Shown here: positions 15,924 to 23,449 of the stretch, in pieces | How the letters are laid out: each line of letters opens with the position of its first letter | Position numbering within the stretch: the stretch's first letter is position 1 | DNA from: Bacillota bacterium | Lineage (GTDB): Bacteria; Bacillota; Clostridia; Christensenellales; UMGS416 | NCBI GenBank assembly: GCA_023421955.1 | Contig: JAEZSE010000031.1 | Span: forward strand, 69,945-133,944 | DNA length: 64,000 nt | Reading direction: 5' to 3' | Notes under the pieces: model-generated | Database searches by the model: none | Told to the model about the DNA's origin: nothing | Seen by the model: the letters and a program-made list of their open reading frames with translations, nothing else | Program-made: the position numbers and the translations under genes

Positions 15924-17114
15924 ATGGCGCTGAACAAGAAGACGATTGAAGACATCCAGGTAAAGGGCAAGAAAGTGCTCGCGCGCGTTGACTTCAACGT
16001 GCCGCAGAACGAGAAGGGCGAGATCACCGACGACAACCGCATTCAAGGCGCGCTGCCGACGATCAAGTACCTGCTGGACAACGGCGCCAGGCTGATCCTT
16101 TGCACACACCTGGGCCGCCCGAAGGCCAAGGTGGAGCCGGAGTTCACGTTGAAGCCCTGCGCAGATCGCCTCTCTGAGCTTCTGGGCAAGCCTGTGCCGC
16201 TGGCTTCCGATGTGGTGGGCCCCGATGCACAGAAGATGTCCGCTGAGCTCAAAGACGGTCAGGTGATAATGATCGAAAACGTCCGCTTTGAGCCCGGCGA
16301 AGAAAAGAACGATCCGGAGTTTGCCAGGCAATTGGCCTCTCTGGCCGAAATCTATGTCAACGACGCGTTCGGCACGGCCCACCGCGCTCACGCTTCCACC
16401 GCAGGCGTAGCGGCCTACCTGCCCGCTGTGGCCGGTTTCCTGATCAAGAAGGAAATCGAAGTGATGGGCGGCGCGCTGGATAACCCAGCCCATCCCTTCG
16501 TCGCAATTTTGGGCGGCGCCAAGGTCAAGGACAAGATCGGCGTCGTATCCAACCTGCTGGATAAAGTGGATACACTCATCATTGGCGGCGGCATGGCCTA
16601 TACGTTCCAGAAGGCGCTGGGCGGCTCCATCGGCAAGTCTTTGCTTGACGAAAGCCGGATCGAGTATGCCAAGGAAGTGATGGCGACCGCTGAGAAGAAA
16701 GGTGTGAAGCTGCTGCTTCCCGTCGACAACGAGGCCAGCCAGGAATTCAGCAACGATGCCCTGCGCGCGACCTTCCACAGCCGCGAGATCCCCGATGGCT
16801 GGGAAGGAATGGACATCGGGCCCGAGACGCAGGCCATCTTTGTCGAAGAGATCAAAAAAGCCCGGACCATCATCTGGAACGGAACCATGGGCGTAAATGA
16901 ATTCTCCCATTTTGCAGTTGGCTCGCGCGAGATTGCCAAGGCCATGGCAAACAACCCCGGCGTCACCATTGTTGGCGGCGGTGACACGGCAGCAGCAGTA
17001 GAAAGTTTTGGCCTGGCCGACAAGATGACCCATGTGTCCACCGGCGGCGGCGCGTCGCTGGAGTTCCTGGAAGGCCGTGAGCTTCCCGGCGTAGCGGTGC
17101 TGCTGAGCAAGTAA
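15924..17114 (+). CDS. pgk: Phosphoglycerate kinase
   Basis: 396 residues, full length. The N-terminal domain has VLARVDFNVPQNEKGEITDDN, GARLILCTHLGRPK and ENVRFEPGEEKNDPEF. The C-terminal nucleotide domain has LGGAKVKDKIGV, IIGGGMAYTF, TIIWNGTMGVNE and the end motif VSTGGGASLEFLEG. It transfers phosphate from 1,3-bisphosphoglycerate to ADP in glycolysis. ATG 15924 follows AAGGAGAG by about 6 nt. It is the second gene of the cggR operon, with a strong hairpin after it. Confidence 0.98.
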   Translation: MALNKKTIEDIQVKGKKVLARVDFNVPQNEKGEITDDNRIQGALPTIKYLLDNGARLILCTHLGRPKAKVEPEFTLKPCADRLSELLGKPVPLASDVVGPDAQKMSAELKDGQVIMIENVRFEPGEEKNDPEFARQLASLAEIYVNDAFGTAHRAHASTAGVAAYLPAVAGFLIKKEIEVMGGALDNPAHPFVAILGGAKVKDKIGVVSNLLDKVDTLIIGGGMAYTFQKALGGSIGKSLLDESRIEYAKEVMATAEKKGVKLLLPVDNEASQEFSNDALRATFHSREIPDGWEGMDIGPETQAIFVEEIKKARTIIWNGTMGVNEFSHFAVGSREIAKAMANNPGVTIVGGGDTAAAVESFGLADKMTHVSTGGGASLEFLEGRELPGVAVLLSK

Positions 17115-17125
17115 ACAAACCTCAA

Positions 17126-17150
17126 CCCTCCCCCATTGGGGGAGGGTTTT
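17126..17150 (+). terminator. Hairpin after pgk
   Basis: CCCTCCCCCA (17126-17135) pairs with TGGGGGAGGG (17137-17146) and is followed by TTTT. It stands 11 nt after the pgk stop and probably attenuates transcription into tpiA. Confidence 0.75.
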
Positions 17151-17210
17151 CTTGGTTGAGGCAAGGTTCTTGAGTGCGACTTATCCCGAAACATCACCCG
17201 TTCTGTTGAG

Positions 17211-17258
17211 AAATCCCCCCTGCCGCTTCGGCGGCATCCCCCCTTCATAAGGGAGGGT
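17211..17258. repeat. C6/G6 hairpin repeat, family A copy 1
   Basis: AAATCCCCCC, an inner stem TGCCGC-TTCG-GCGGCA, then ATCCCCCCTT-CATA-AGGGAGG. This two-hairpin plan recurs through the window with different inner stems. It sits between pgk and tpiA. Confidence 0.7.
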
Positions 17259-17386
17259 GGAGAATGACTTGAACAAACTTCATGACGGGGTGAAAAGTGT
17301 AATGGAAGTTGCATCAAGCTTGAATCTACCCGCCAATTCCCCTATACTGTGTATCGAAATTTCGACTTGATTGGAGATAAAACCCC

Positions 17387-18133
17387 ATGCGTACACCGAT
17401 CATCGCCGGCAACTGGAAGATGAACAAAACCCCTGACGAAGCCACACAGTTGATTAACGAGCTGATCCCCCTGGTCAAGGACGCTCCCTGCACTGTGGTG
17501 GTGTGCACACCCTTCGTGTGCCTGCCCGCCGCGGCCGCCGCCCTCAAGGGCACCAACATTCATCTCGGCGCGCAGAACATGCACTTCAAAGCCAACGGCG
17601 CCTACACCGGTGAAATCTCCGCAGCGATGCTGAAGGCCGTGGGCGTAGAATATGTGATCCTGGGCCACTCGGAGCGCCGGCAGTATTTCGCCGAGACCGA
17701 TGAGACCGTGAACCTGAAGACCAAGGCCGCGCTGGAAGCAGGCTTGATCCCGATCGTTTGTGTAGGTGAGTCGCTGGAGCAAAGAGAACAGGGTGTCACC
17801 GAATCGCTGGTGCGCGGCCAGACCAAAGCTGCCCTGGAAGGTCTCACCGCCGAGCAGGTGAAGACCGTCGTAATCGCCTATGAGCCCATCTGGGCCATCG
17901 GCACCGGCAAAACAGCCACCAAAGAGCAGGCCAATGAAGTCAACGGCATCATCCGCGATGAGGTGAAGCGGCAGTTTGGCGCGGAAGTGGCCGAGGCCAT
18001 CTGCATTCAATACGGCGGCAGCATGAACCCCGCCAACGCCAAGGAGCTGATGGCAATGGAGCACATCGACGGCGGCCTCATCGGAGGGGCCAGCCTGAAA
18101 GCCGCCGACTTCAATGCCGTGGTGCATTTCTGA
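17387..18133 (+). CDS. tpiA: Triosephosphate isomerase
   Basis: 248 residues, the standard TIM-barrel length. Catalytic residues are in place: Lys11 (GNWKMN), His94 (ILGHSERR) and Glu166 (AYEPIWAIGTGK), the last opening the flexible loop. The phosphate-binding YGGSMNPAN is near the C terminus. It interconverts dihydroxyacetone phosphate and glyceraldehyde-3-phosphate. It lies 272 nt after pgk, with a terminator-like hairpin and a repeat between, so it may also have its own promoter. gpmI follows 9 nt later. Confidence 0.98.
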   Translation: MRTPIIAGNWKMNKTPDEATQLINELIPLVKDAPCTVVVCTPFVCLPAAAAALKGTNIHLGAQNMHFKANGAYTGEISAAMLKAVGVEYVILGHSERRQYFAETDETVNLKTKAALEAGLIPIVCVGESLEQREQGVTESLVRGQTKAALEGLTAEQVKTVVIAYEPIWAIGTGKTATKEQANEVNGIIRDEVKRQFGAEVAEAICIQYGGSMNPANAKELMAMEHIDGGLIGGASLKAADFNAVVHF

Positions 18134-18142
18134 GAGGATAAC

Positions 18143-19684
18143 ATGAAGAAAACCAACGCGATTATTATCATGGACGGCTTCGGCCTGCGTGCCGAGCGCA
18201 ATGGCAACTGCATCGTGCCGGAGAACATCCCCAACGTGGGCAGGCTCATGGCCGAATACCCCTTCACGCAGATCGGCGCCAGCGGCATGAACGTGGGCTT
18301 GCCCGATGGCCAAATGGGCAACAGCGAAGTGGGCCACACCAACATCGGCGCGGGCCGCGTGGTCTATCAGGAGCTCACCCGCATCACCAAGGAGATCCGC
18401 GAGGGCACGTTCTTTCAAAACCCCGCCCTGCTGGGCGCGGTGAAAAACGCGCTCAACCTAGGCACCAAGCTGCACCTGATCGGCCTGGTATCCGATGGCG
18501 GCGTGCACAGCCACATCGATCACCTGGAGGGACTGCTGGAGCTTGCCCGCCGCAGCGGCCTGGAGAATGTATTCGTCCACTGCCTGATGGACGGCCGCGA
18601 CACGCCCCCGGCATCGGGCAAGGGTTACATCGAAGACCTGGAAGCTCGCATGGCGAAGGTCGGTGTGGGCCGCATCGCCACGGTGATGGGCCGCTACTGG
18701 TCCATGGACCGCGACAACCGCTGGGACCGCGTGAAGCGCGGCTATGACGCCATGGCTGCCGGTGTAGGCAGCACTGCCGCATCCGCCGTGGAGGCCATGC
18801 AGCAGAGCTATGACAAGGGCGAAAACGACGAGTTCGTGCAGCCCACCGTGGTCATGCAAGGCGGCAAGCCCGTAGCCACTGTGGAGGCCGGAGACTCCAT
18901 CATCTTCTTCAATTTCCGCCCGGATCGCGCCCGCGAGATCACCCGCGCCTTCATTGAGCCGGACTTCGCTGCCTTCGAGCGCGCAGGCGGATACAAGCCG
19001 GTGCATTATGTGTCCATGACGCAGTATGACGCCACATTCACAGGCCTTGAAATTGCGTTCTTCCCCCAGAGCCTGGACAATGTGTTCGGCAAGGTGCTTT
19101 CTGAGAGGGGCCTTACCCAGCTGAGGATCGCCGAGACGGAGAAGTATGCCCATGTGACGTTCTTCTTCAACGGCGGCGTGGAAGAGCCCTTCGCCGGGGA
19201 AGACCGGGCCCTCATCCCCTCCCCCAAGGTCGCGACCTATGACCTGAAGCCGGAGATGAGCGCATATGAAGTGGCCGATGAGGCTGTGAAGCGGGTGCAG
19301 TCCGGCAAGTATGATGTGATGATATTGAACTTTGCCAACTGCGACATGGTGGGCCACACCGGCATCTTTGACGCCGCATGGAAGGCCGTGCATGCTGTGG
19401 ATGAGTGCGTGGGCAAGGTCATCTCCGCCATCCTCGCCACCGGTGGCCAGGCCATTGTGACGGCTGACCACGGCAACGCTGAGATGATGGTGGATCCCAT
19501 TACCGGCGAACCCTTCACGGCGCACACGACCGGGCCGGTGCCGTTTATCCTGGTGAGCGAGCAGAACAAGGCTGCGAAGCTCAAGGAGAATGGCAGGCTG
19601 TGTGATATTGTGCCGACGCTCATGGATGTGATGGGGATGGAGAAGCCCTGCGAGATGAGTGGGGAGAGTTTGGTAGCCAGATAG
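18143..19684 (+). CDS. gpmI: 2,3-bisphosphoglycerate-independent phosphoglycerate mutase
   Basis: 513 residues of the alkaline-phosphatase superfamily mutase. The metal site begins at Asp11 (IIMDGFGLR), and the phosphorylated serine is Ser61 in MGNSEVGHTNIGAGR. Later motifs are HCLMDGRDTPP, FNFRPDRAREIT and the second metal cluster NCDMVGHTG with TADHGNAEMM. It converts 3- to 2-phosphoglycerate and needs Mn2+. It is the last gene of the operon; enolase is absent, unlike in many Bacillota. Confidence 0.98.
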   Translation: MKKTNAIIIMDGFGLRAERNGNCIVPENIPNVGRLMAEYPFTQIGASGMNVGLPDGQMGNSEVGHTNIGAGRVVYQELTRITKEIREGTFFQNPALLGAVKNALNLGTKLHLIGLVSDGGVHSHIDHLEGLLELARRSGLENVFVHCLMDGRDTPPASGKGYIEDLEARMAKVGVGRIATVMGRYWSMDRDNRWDRVKRGYDAMAAGVGSTAASAVEAMQQSYDKGENDEFVQPTVVMQGGKPVATVEAGDSIIFFNFRPDRAREITRAFIEPDFAAFERAGGYKPVHYVSMTQYDATFTGLEIAFFPQSLDNVFGKVLSERGLTQLRIAETEKYAHVTFFFNGGVEEPFAGEDRALIPSPKVATYDLKPEMSAYEVADEAVKRVQSGKYDVMILNFANCDMVGHTGIFDAAWKAVHAVDECVGKVISAILATGGQAIVTADHGNAEMMVDPITGEPFTAHTTGPVPFILVSEQNKAAKLKENGRLCDIVPTLMDVMGMEKPCEMSGESLVAR

Positions 19685-19700
19685 TTTAGTTCGGTACTAA

Positions 19701-19735
19701 GGACAGCTGCGTTTTCATCGCGGCTGTTCTTTTTC
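19701..19735 (+). terminator. gpmI operon terminator
   Basis: GGACAGCTGCG (19701-19711) pairs with CGCGGCTGTTC (19719-19729) across a TTTTCAT loop and is followed by a run of five T. It stands 17 nt after the gpmI stop. Confidence 0.85.
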
Positions 19736-19804
19736 TAACTCCCTCCGGCGGCTTCGCCGCCATTTCCCTCACTAGCCCCAACACTTGTGGTACTTCTCAA
19801 TAGG

Positions 19805-19849
19805 AAATCCCCCTCCGGCTCCGCCGGTGTCCCCCTTCACAAGGGGGAT
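19805..19849. repeat. C6/G6 hairpin repeat, family A copy 2
   Basis: AAATCCCCCT, inner stem CCGGC-TCC-GCCGG, then GTCCCCCTT-CACA-AGGGGGA. A partial copy with a GGCGGC-TTC-GCCGCC stem lies just upstream (about 19740-19770). Confidence 0.65.
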
Positions 19850-19900
19850 GCACTCCGTTCTTGCTCTCATTAACGTTAGCAGCAAAGAATGAAACTTGCG

Positions 19901-19948
19901 CCCCCCCTTGCGAAGGGGGGATGCCACGAAGTGGCAGGGGGGGATTTT
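19901..19948. repeat. C6/G6 hairpin repeat, family A copy 3
   Basis: Opposite orientation to copy 2: CCCCCCCTT-GCG-AAGGGGGG, then ATGCCAC-GAA-GTGGCA and GGGGGGGATTTT. The inner stem is identical to one in copy 9. It stands just upstream of the coat-gene pseudogene. Confidence 0.7.
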
Positions 19949-20048
19949 ATTGGGGGATACCGCCCAGCGACAGGGGAAGTTAAAAACTCCCATCCCCCGC
20001 ATAATCCCCCCACCTTCTGCCAACCAAACCGTCAGGAGGTAATAAAAC

Positions 20049-20158
20049 ATGCCAATCACATTGACCCAAAAGAACGACCCCTGCTGTAAGGCAGATAAAA
20101 GCATAAGCAGCTCTGCTTGGACAAACACCGTGCCTACGCCAACCAGGCCATCGCCTAA
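20049..20158 (+). pseudogene. Truncated, frameshifted CotF-type coat protein copy
   Basis: The stretch is a decayed paralogue of the intact coat gene at 20765. MPITLTQKND aligns with MAVSLTQKER. After one frameshift, KHKQLCLDKHRAYANQA aligns with KHEQICVDKYSAYANQA, and a stop follows at 20156. The leader is duplicated too: ATAATCC, CCACCTTCTGCCAAC and AGGAGGTAAT occur before both copies with the same spacing. Nothing after 20158 resembles the rest of the gene. Confidence 0.85.
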
Positions 20159-20177
20159 TAAGGCAAAGAGGCGAGCA

Positions 20178-20690
20178 CTATCTCAGTCTCTGATATAACC
20201 TGAACACATACTTCTCCCCCGTTATATGCACCAACAACTCCCTCTCCTCCACAAACTCAAACCCACAGCTTTCCACAACCCTCTGAGATGCCACATTCCC
20301 AACCTCTACCGTTGCGATCAGATGGGGTATGTTGTATTTGGCAAAAGCCCACTCCGTGACCGCCCGTGCAGCCTCCTTGGCATGCCCCCTGCCCCTTGCT
20401 TCCGGCAACATGTTGTAGAACAGCTCCGGCTCATGCAGATCGTCATGCTCCCCGGCGCCTGCAGCACCAAGCACCCTGCCGGTGGCCTTGTCAAACACGC
20501 CCATGCACACAGCGCCATGAACAATGTCCATCGCTTGATAATTTGATATTTGCCAATCCAGGAACTCCTTTGCCCGGAGCTTCTGCATCCGCCAGCCCTC
20601 CACCTCCGGGATGTCCAGAAGCCTCTTGAATTCCTCTAAATCCGTTTCCTCAAACGGGCGGATGATCAGCCTTTCAGTTTCTATCACCAT
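20178..20690 (-). CDS. GNAT family N-acetyltransferase
   Basis: 170 residues, RimJ/RimL-like GNAT fold: ETERLIIRPFEETDLEEFKRLL at the N terminus, a central beta sheet, and the acetyl-CoA-binding MLPEARGRGHAKEAARAV near 100-117, followed by ASQRVVESCGFEFVEE. It transfers acetyl from acetyl-CoA to an amine; this subgroup includes ribosomal-protein and small-molecule acetylases, and the substrate is not predictable. It sits on the opposite strand between the pseudo and intact coat genes. Confidence 0.85.
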   Translation of the reverse strand: MVIETERLIIRPFEETDLEEFKRLLDIPEVEGWRMQKLRAKEFLDWQISNYQAMDIVHGAVCMGVFDKATGRVLGAAGAGEHDDLHEPELFYNMLPEARGRGHAKEAARAVTEWAFAKYNIPHLIATVEVGNVASQRVVESCGFEFVEERELLVHITGEKYVFRLYQRLR

Positions 20691-20717
20691 ACCATTGCAA
20701 CCCTCCTATTCTCCGCA

Positions 20718-20760
20718 TAATCCACCCACCTTCTGCCAACCCTATCGGCAGGAGGTAATG
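20718..20760 (+). promoter_or_regulatory. Hairpin enclosing the coat-gene ribosome-binding site
   Basis: CCT-T-CTGCC and GGCAG-G-AGG around 20729-20755 can fold into a stem that contains the AGGAGG Shine-Dalgarno sequence of the gene starting at 20765. The loop is about 9 nt. In the pseudogene leader the same stem is weakened (GTCAG in place of GGCAG). Confidence 0.5.
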
Positions 20761-20764
20761 GAAT

Positions 20765-21229
20765 ATGGCAGTAAGTTTAACACAAAAAGAAAGATCGTTG
20801 CTGCAGGATCAGCAAAAGCACGAACAGATTTGCGTGGACAAATACAGCGCCTACGCAAACCAGGCAAAGGACGCCCAGCTAAAGCAGCTGTTCAATTCGT
20901 TCGCCAGCCAGGAGCAGACGCACCTGAACACGGTCAACCAGATGCTTTCCGGGCAGGTTCCGAACATGAACCAGCAAGGCCAGCAGAATGCCCAACCAGC
21001 CGCACAGCCCACCGCAGCTGCCGGCATGAACAACAAGGACGATGCCGCACTCTGCAACGACATGCTGATGACGGAGAAGTATGTGTCCGGCGCGTATGAC
21101 TCTGCAATTTTCGAGTTCAAGAACGCCGACATGCGCAACGCCCTCAACCACATCCAGAAGGAAGAGCAGCAGCACGGCGAGGGTATCTTCAACTACATGC
21201 AAAGCCATGGGATGTATAACGCGCAGTAA
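20765..21229 (+). CDS. CotF-type spore coat protein
   Basis: 154 residues with the ferritin-like Coat F helical domain: EQICVDKYSAYANQAKDAQLKQLFNSF at the N terminus and DMLMTEKYVSGAYDSAIFEF, then NALNHIQKEEQQHGEGIFNYM at the C terminus. The two halves are joined by a Gln/Asn/Ala-rich linker (about 66-88). CotF-like proteins are inner coat or spore-surface components, or are induced in sporulation. Its presence supports a spore-forming host. It is monocistronic, with no clear sporulation promoter that I could identify. Confidence 0.85.
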   Translation: MAVSLTQKERSLLQDQQKHEQICVDKYSAYANQAKDAQLKQLFNSFASQEQTHLNTVNQMLSGQVPNMNQQGQQNAQPAAQPTAAAGMNNKDDAALCNDMLMTEKYVSGAYDSAIFEFKNADMRNALNHIQKEEQQHGEGIFNYMQSHGMYNAQ

Positions 21230-21557
21230 CATACCCATACGCGGGGACACCAATCAGTAGGGGCCGGGCTCCGTCCCGGCCCGCTCCATAATTCTCCGTC
21301 CCAGCTCGCTCACTTATGCTCCACCCTGACTCATTGGTATACTCGTTTATCTACCCATACCAACCGTTTATCTTCTCCCAATGCACTTATAATGCTCCAT
21401 CCACCCTCTTATCTTTTCAGACCCGTTCCACCAGTCTATCCAGACCGGCTTATCCCCTCCATTAGCCCCAGATTTTCATACCCCAATCACCAGTGTTTAT
21501 CTTTGGTCACAAGCAAAATGGAGAAGTTTTTCAGCAAATTTTCATACATTAATACAA
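21230..21557. other. Non-coding interval with one family B repeat
   Basis: This interval carries the family B palindrome near its start, then a long pyrimidine-rich stretch (about 21290-21500) dominated by TC, CC and TAT runs. No plausible gene, hairpin terminator or RNA gene was seen apart from the repeat, which could itself terminate the coat-gene transcript. Confidence 0.5.
21255..21282. repeat. GC-rich palindromic repeat, family B copy 2
   Basis: CAGTAGGGGCCGGGCTCCGTCCCGGCCC region: the reverse complement of the 7482 copy, including the CAGTAGGG flank. The arms are GGCCGGG and CCCGGCC. Confidence 0.75.
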
Positions 21558-21558
21558 C

Positions 21559-21587
21559 TTGTCATTTCCAGTATTACTTGTTATACT
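21559..21587 (+). promoter_or_regulatory. Promoter of the AbrB-ABC transporter operon
   Basis: TTGTCA (21559-21564), 17-bp spacer, TATACT (21582-21587). It ends about 30 nt before the AbrB-like start and is preceded by an AT-rich upstream stretch. Confidence 0.7.
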
Positions 21588-21617
21588 TGTATTACCAATC
21601 CAACAGAAGGTGACCCC

Positions 21618-21914
21618 ATGGCCGACAAACTGACACACTTCATGACCGCCGTCAAGGTCGGCCCCAAGGGCCAGATCGTGATCCCCAAGGAAATCCGCGA
21701 TATGTTCGGCATTGAGCCCGGTGACAGCCTGATGATGATGGCCGATCACCAACGCGGCATCGCGGTGCACAAGCAAAGCGTGATGGAAGGCATTGCCAAG
21801 GCCATTTTTGACGGCCAGGGCGGCAACATCTACCCCAAGGAAAATGAGCAGGACCTGAACCATCTCGCCAAAGCCATCGAACACACTGTGAAACACGGGG
21901 AGGACAAGATATGA
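21618..21914 (+). CDS. AbrB/MazE/SpoVT-type DNA-binding protein
   Basis: 98 residues. The first 50 form a SpoVT/AbrB swapped-hairpin domain: TAVKVGPKGQIVIPKEIRDM, then FGIEPGDSLMMM. The C-terminal half is acidic and unlike MazE. As the first gene of a three-gene unit with an ABC ATPase and permease, overlapping the ATPase start (ATGA), it is probably the local regulator of the transporter. Confidence 0.88.
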   Translation: MADKLTHFMTAVKVGPKGQIVIPKEIRDMFGIEPGDSLMMMADHQRGIAVHKQSVMEGIAKAIFDGQGGNIYPKENEQDLNHLAKAIEHTVKHGEDKI

Positions 21915-22753
21915 GTGTGCTGACCGTTCAAAACCTGTGTAAACGATACCCTGCCTTCACGCTGGAAAGTGTGAGCTTTACGCTGGCACCGGGCAAGATC
22001 ACCGGTTTCATTGGCCGCAACGGTGCTGGTAAGACCACTACGCTGAAGTCACTAATGAACTTTGTGCACCCCGACAGTGGGGCCATTGAGTTCTTCGGCA
22101 AGGGCTTCGCGGAGCACGAACTTGAGATCAAGCAGCGCATTGGTTTCGTGTCCGGCGGTGTGGACTATTACAGCAAAAGCAAGATCAGGACGATCACCAG
22201 TGTCACCCGCCGTTTCTATGACCGGTGGGATGACGACGCATATCGCAGATATCTGAAACAGTTTGACCTGGATGAGGCCAAGACGCCGGCGCAACTCTCC
22301 GCCGGCATGAAGGTGAAATACGCGCTGGCGCTGGCATTATCACACAACGCCGAGCTGTTGATCCTGGATGAGCCCACCAGCGGCCTGGACCCAGTCTCCC
22401 GCGACGACCTGCTGGATGTGTTTCTGGGCCTGCGTGATCGTGGAATCACGATCCTGTTTTCCACCCACATCACCTCTGATCTGGACAAATGCGCCGACAA
22501 CATCCTCTACATCCGTGAAGGCCGGATTGTGGCGGACAGCAGTCTGGATCGCTTTGTGGCCTCCTACAAAGTCGTGCAGTTGGGCCCGGATGGCCCGAAT
22601 GACCGCGTCAAGCCGTCACTGATTGGTGTCAAGCGCATGCGGGACGGATATTCCGCACTGATTAAAACGGAGCTCGCCAGCTTGTTCCCCAACGGGGTTG
22701 CCGACGCTGACCTGGAGGCAATCATGGTGCATATGGAAAAGGAGGTGTTGTGA
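21911..22753 (+). CDS. ABC transporter ATP-binding protein
   Basis: 280 residues: Walker A GRNGAGKT at 35-42, a Q-loop region, the signature LSAGM (a variant of LSGGQ), Walker B with AELLILDEPTSGLDP, and the switch His in FSTHITSDLD. The C-terminal 70 residues are the extension common in drug/bacteriocin-efflux type ATPases of the YtrB/BcrA kind. It powers the permease encoded next, whose ATG overlaps this stop (TGATG). Substrate unknown. Confidence 0.93.
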   Translation: MSVLTVQNLCKRYPAFTLESVSFTLAPGKITGFIGRNGAGKTTTLKSLMNFVHPDSGAIEFFGKGFAEHELEIKQRIGFVSGGVDYYSKSKIRTITSVTRRFYDRWDDDAYRRYLKQFDLDEAKTPAQLSAGMKVKYALALALSHNAELLILDEPTSGLDPVSRDDLLDVFLGLRDRGITILFSTHITSDLDKCADNILYIREGRIVADSSLDRFVASYKVVQLGPDGPNDRVKPSLIGVKRMRDGYSALIKTELASLFPNGVADADLEAIMVHMEKEVL

Positions 22754-23400
22754 TGAAGAAGCTGTTGTGGAAAGAGTTCGCGCTTGCGATGCACCCCACG
22801 GCGATCATCTTCCTGTCGCTGTCGATGATGCTCATCATCCCCAACTACCCATACTATGTCACGTTCTTCTATACGGGGTTAGCAGTGTTCTTCACCTGCC
22901 TGAATGGGCGTGAAAACCACGACGTTGCCTATACAATGTCATTGCCAGTGCGCAAGCGTGACATCGTAAAGGCCCGGTTTGCCTTTGTGATGCTGATGCA
23001 GCTGCTGCAGGTGCTGCTGGCCATCCCCTTTGCAGCGCTGCGCCAGAGTTTTGACATGCCAGGTAATCAGGTGGGGATGGATGCCAACATTGCGTTCTTC
23101 GGGCTTTCCTTCGGCATGCTGGGTCTATTCAACCTGGTGTTTTTCCGGGTGTACTACAGGGATGTGAACAAAGTAGGTACGGCCTTTGTGTGGTCCAGCA
23201 CAGCCATCGCCGTTTATATGATTTTAGCGGAAGTAAGCGCCCACGCAGTGCCCTTTGTGCGCGACTGCCTGGACACCAAAGACCCGGAGTATCTGGCCTA
23301 TAAGCTCTGCGTGCTGGCAGCAGGGGTGCTTTTATATGGTTTGCTGACAACGGTAGCTTATGGAAATGCTGTCCGATCATTCGAAAAGCTGGACCTTTGA
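22753..23400 (+). CDS. ABC-2 type transporter permease
   Basis: 215 residues with about six membrane segments: AIIFLSLSMMLIIPN, VTFFYTGLAVFFTCLNGREN, a coupling loop with SLPVRKRDIVKARF (the conserved Pro-Leu-Pro-Val element of this family), then further helices ending ALLYG-like. It matches the ABC-2 permease family paired with YtrB-like ATPases. The half-size subunit probably dimerises. ATG 22753 overlaps the ATPase stop; GTG 22750 is an unlikely alternative. Confidence 0.9.
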   Translation: MKKLLWKEFALAMHPTAIIFLSLSMMLIIPNYPYYVTFFYTGLAVFFTCLNGRENHDVAYTMSLPVRKRDIVKARFAFVMLMQLLQVLLAIPFAALRQSFDMPGNQVGMDANIAFFGLSFGMLGLFNLVFFRVYYRDVNKVGTAFVWSSTAIAVYMILAEVSAHAVPFVRDCLDTKDPEYLAYKLCVLAAGVLLYGLLTTVAYGNAVRSFEKLDL

Positions 23401-23410
23401 GTCAAACAGC

Positions 23411-23449
23411 AAAAAGCTGGCGGGGTGACCTACTCCGCCAGCTTTTTCA
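23411..23449. terminator. Bidirectional terminator
   Basis: AAAAAGCTGGCGG (from 23411) pairs with CCGCCAGCTTTTT (to about 23447) around a GGTGACCTACT loop, giving T-runs on both strands. It serves the ABC operon (+). It overlaps the last codons of the nucleotidyltransferase gene on the minus strand. Confidence 0.85.

Noticed and set aside
15762..17033. Long antisense open frame (423 codons) opposite pgk
   Set aside because: It mirrors a complete, conserved gene in GC-rich DNA, has no ribosome-binding site and shows His/Gly/Leu-biased composition typical of antisense shadows. The same applies to 17342-18418, 18458-19525, 27838-29106, 31070-32230, 35625-37025 and 40047-40901.
14840..19684. gapA or eno missed in the glycolytic operon
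   Set aside because: All four frames from cggR to gpmI were accounted for; no dehydrogenase or enolase motifs are present between them.
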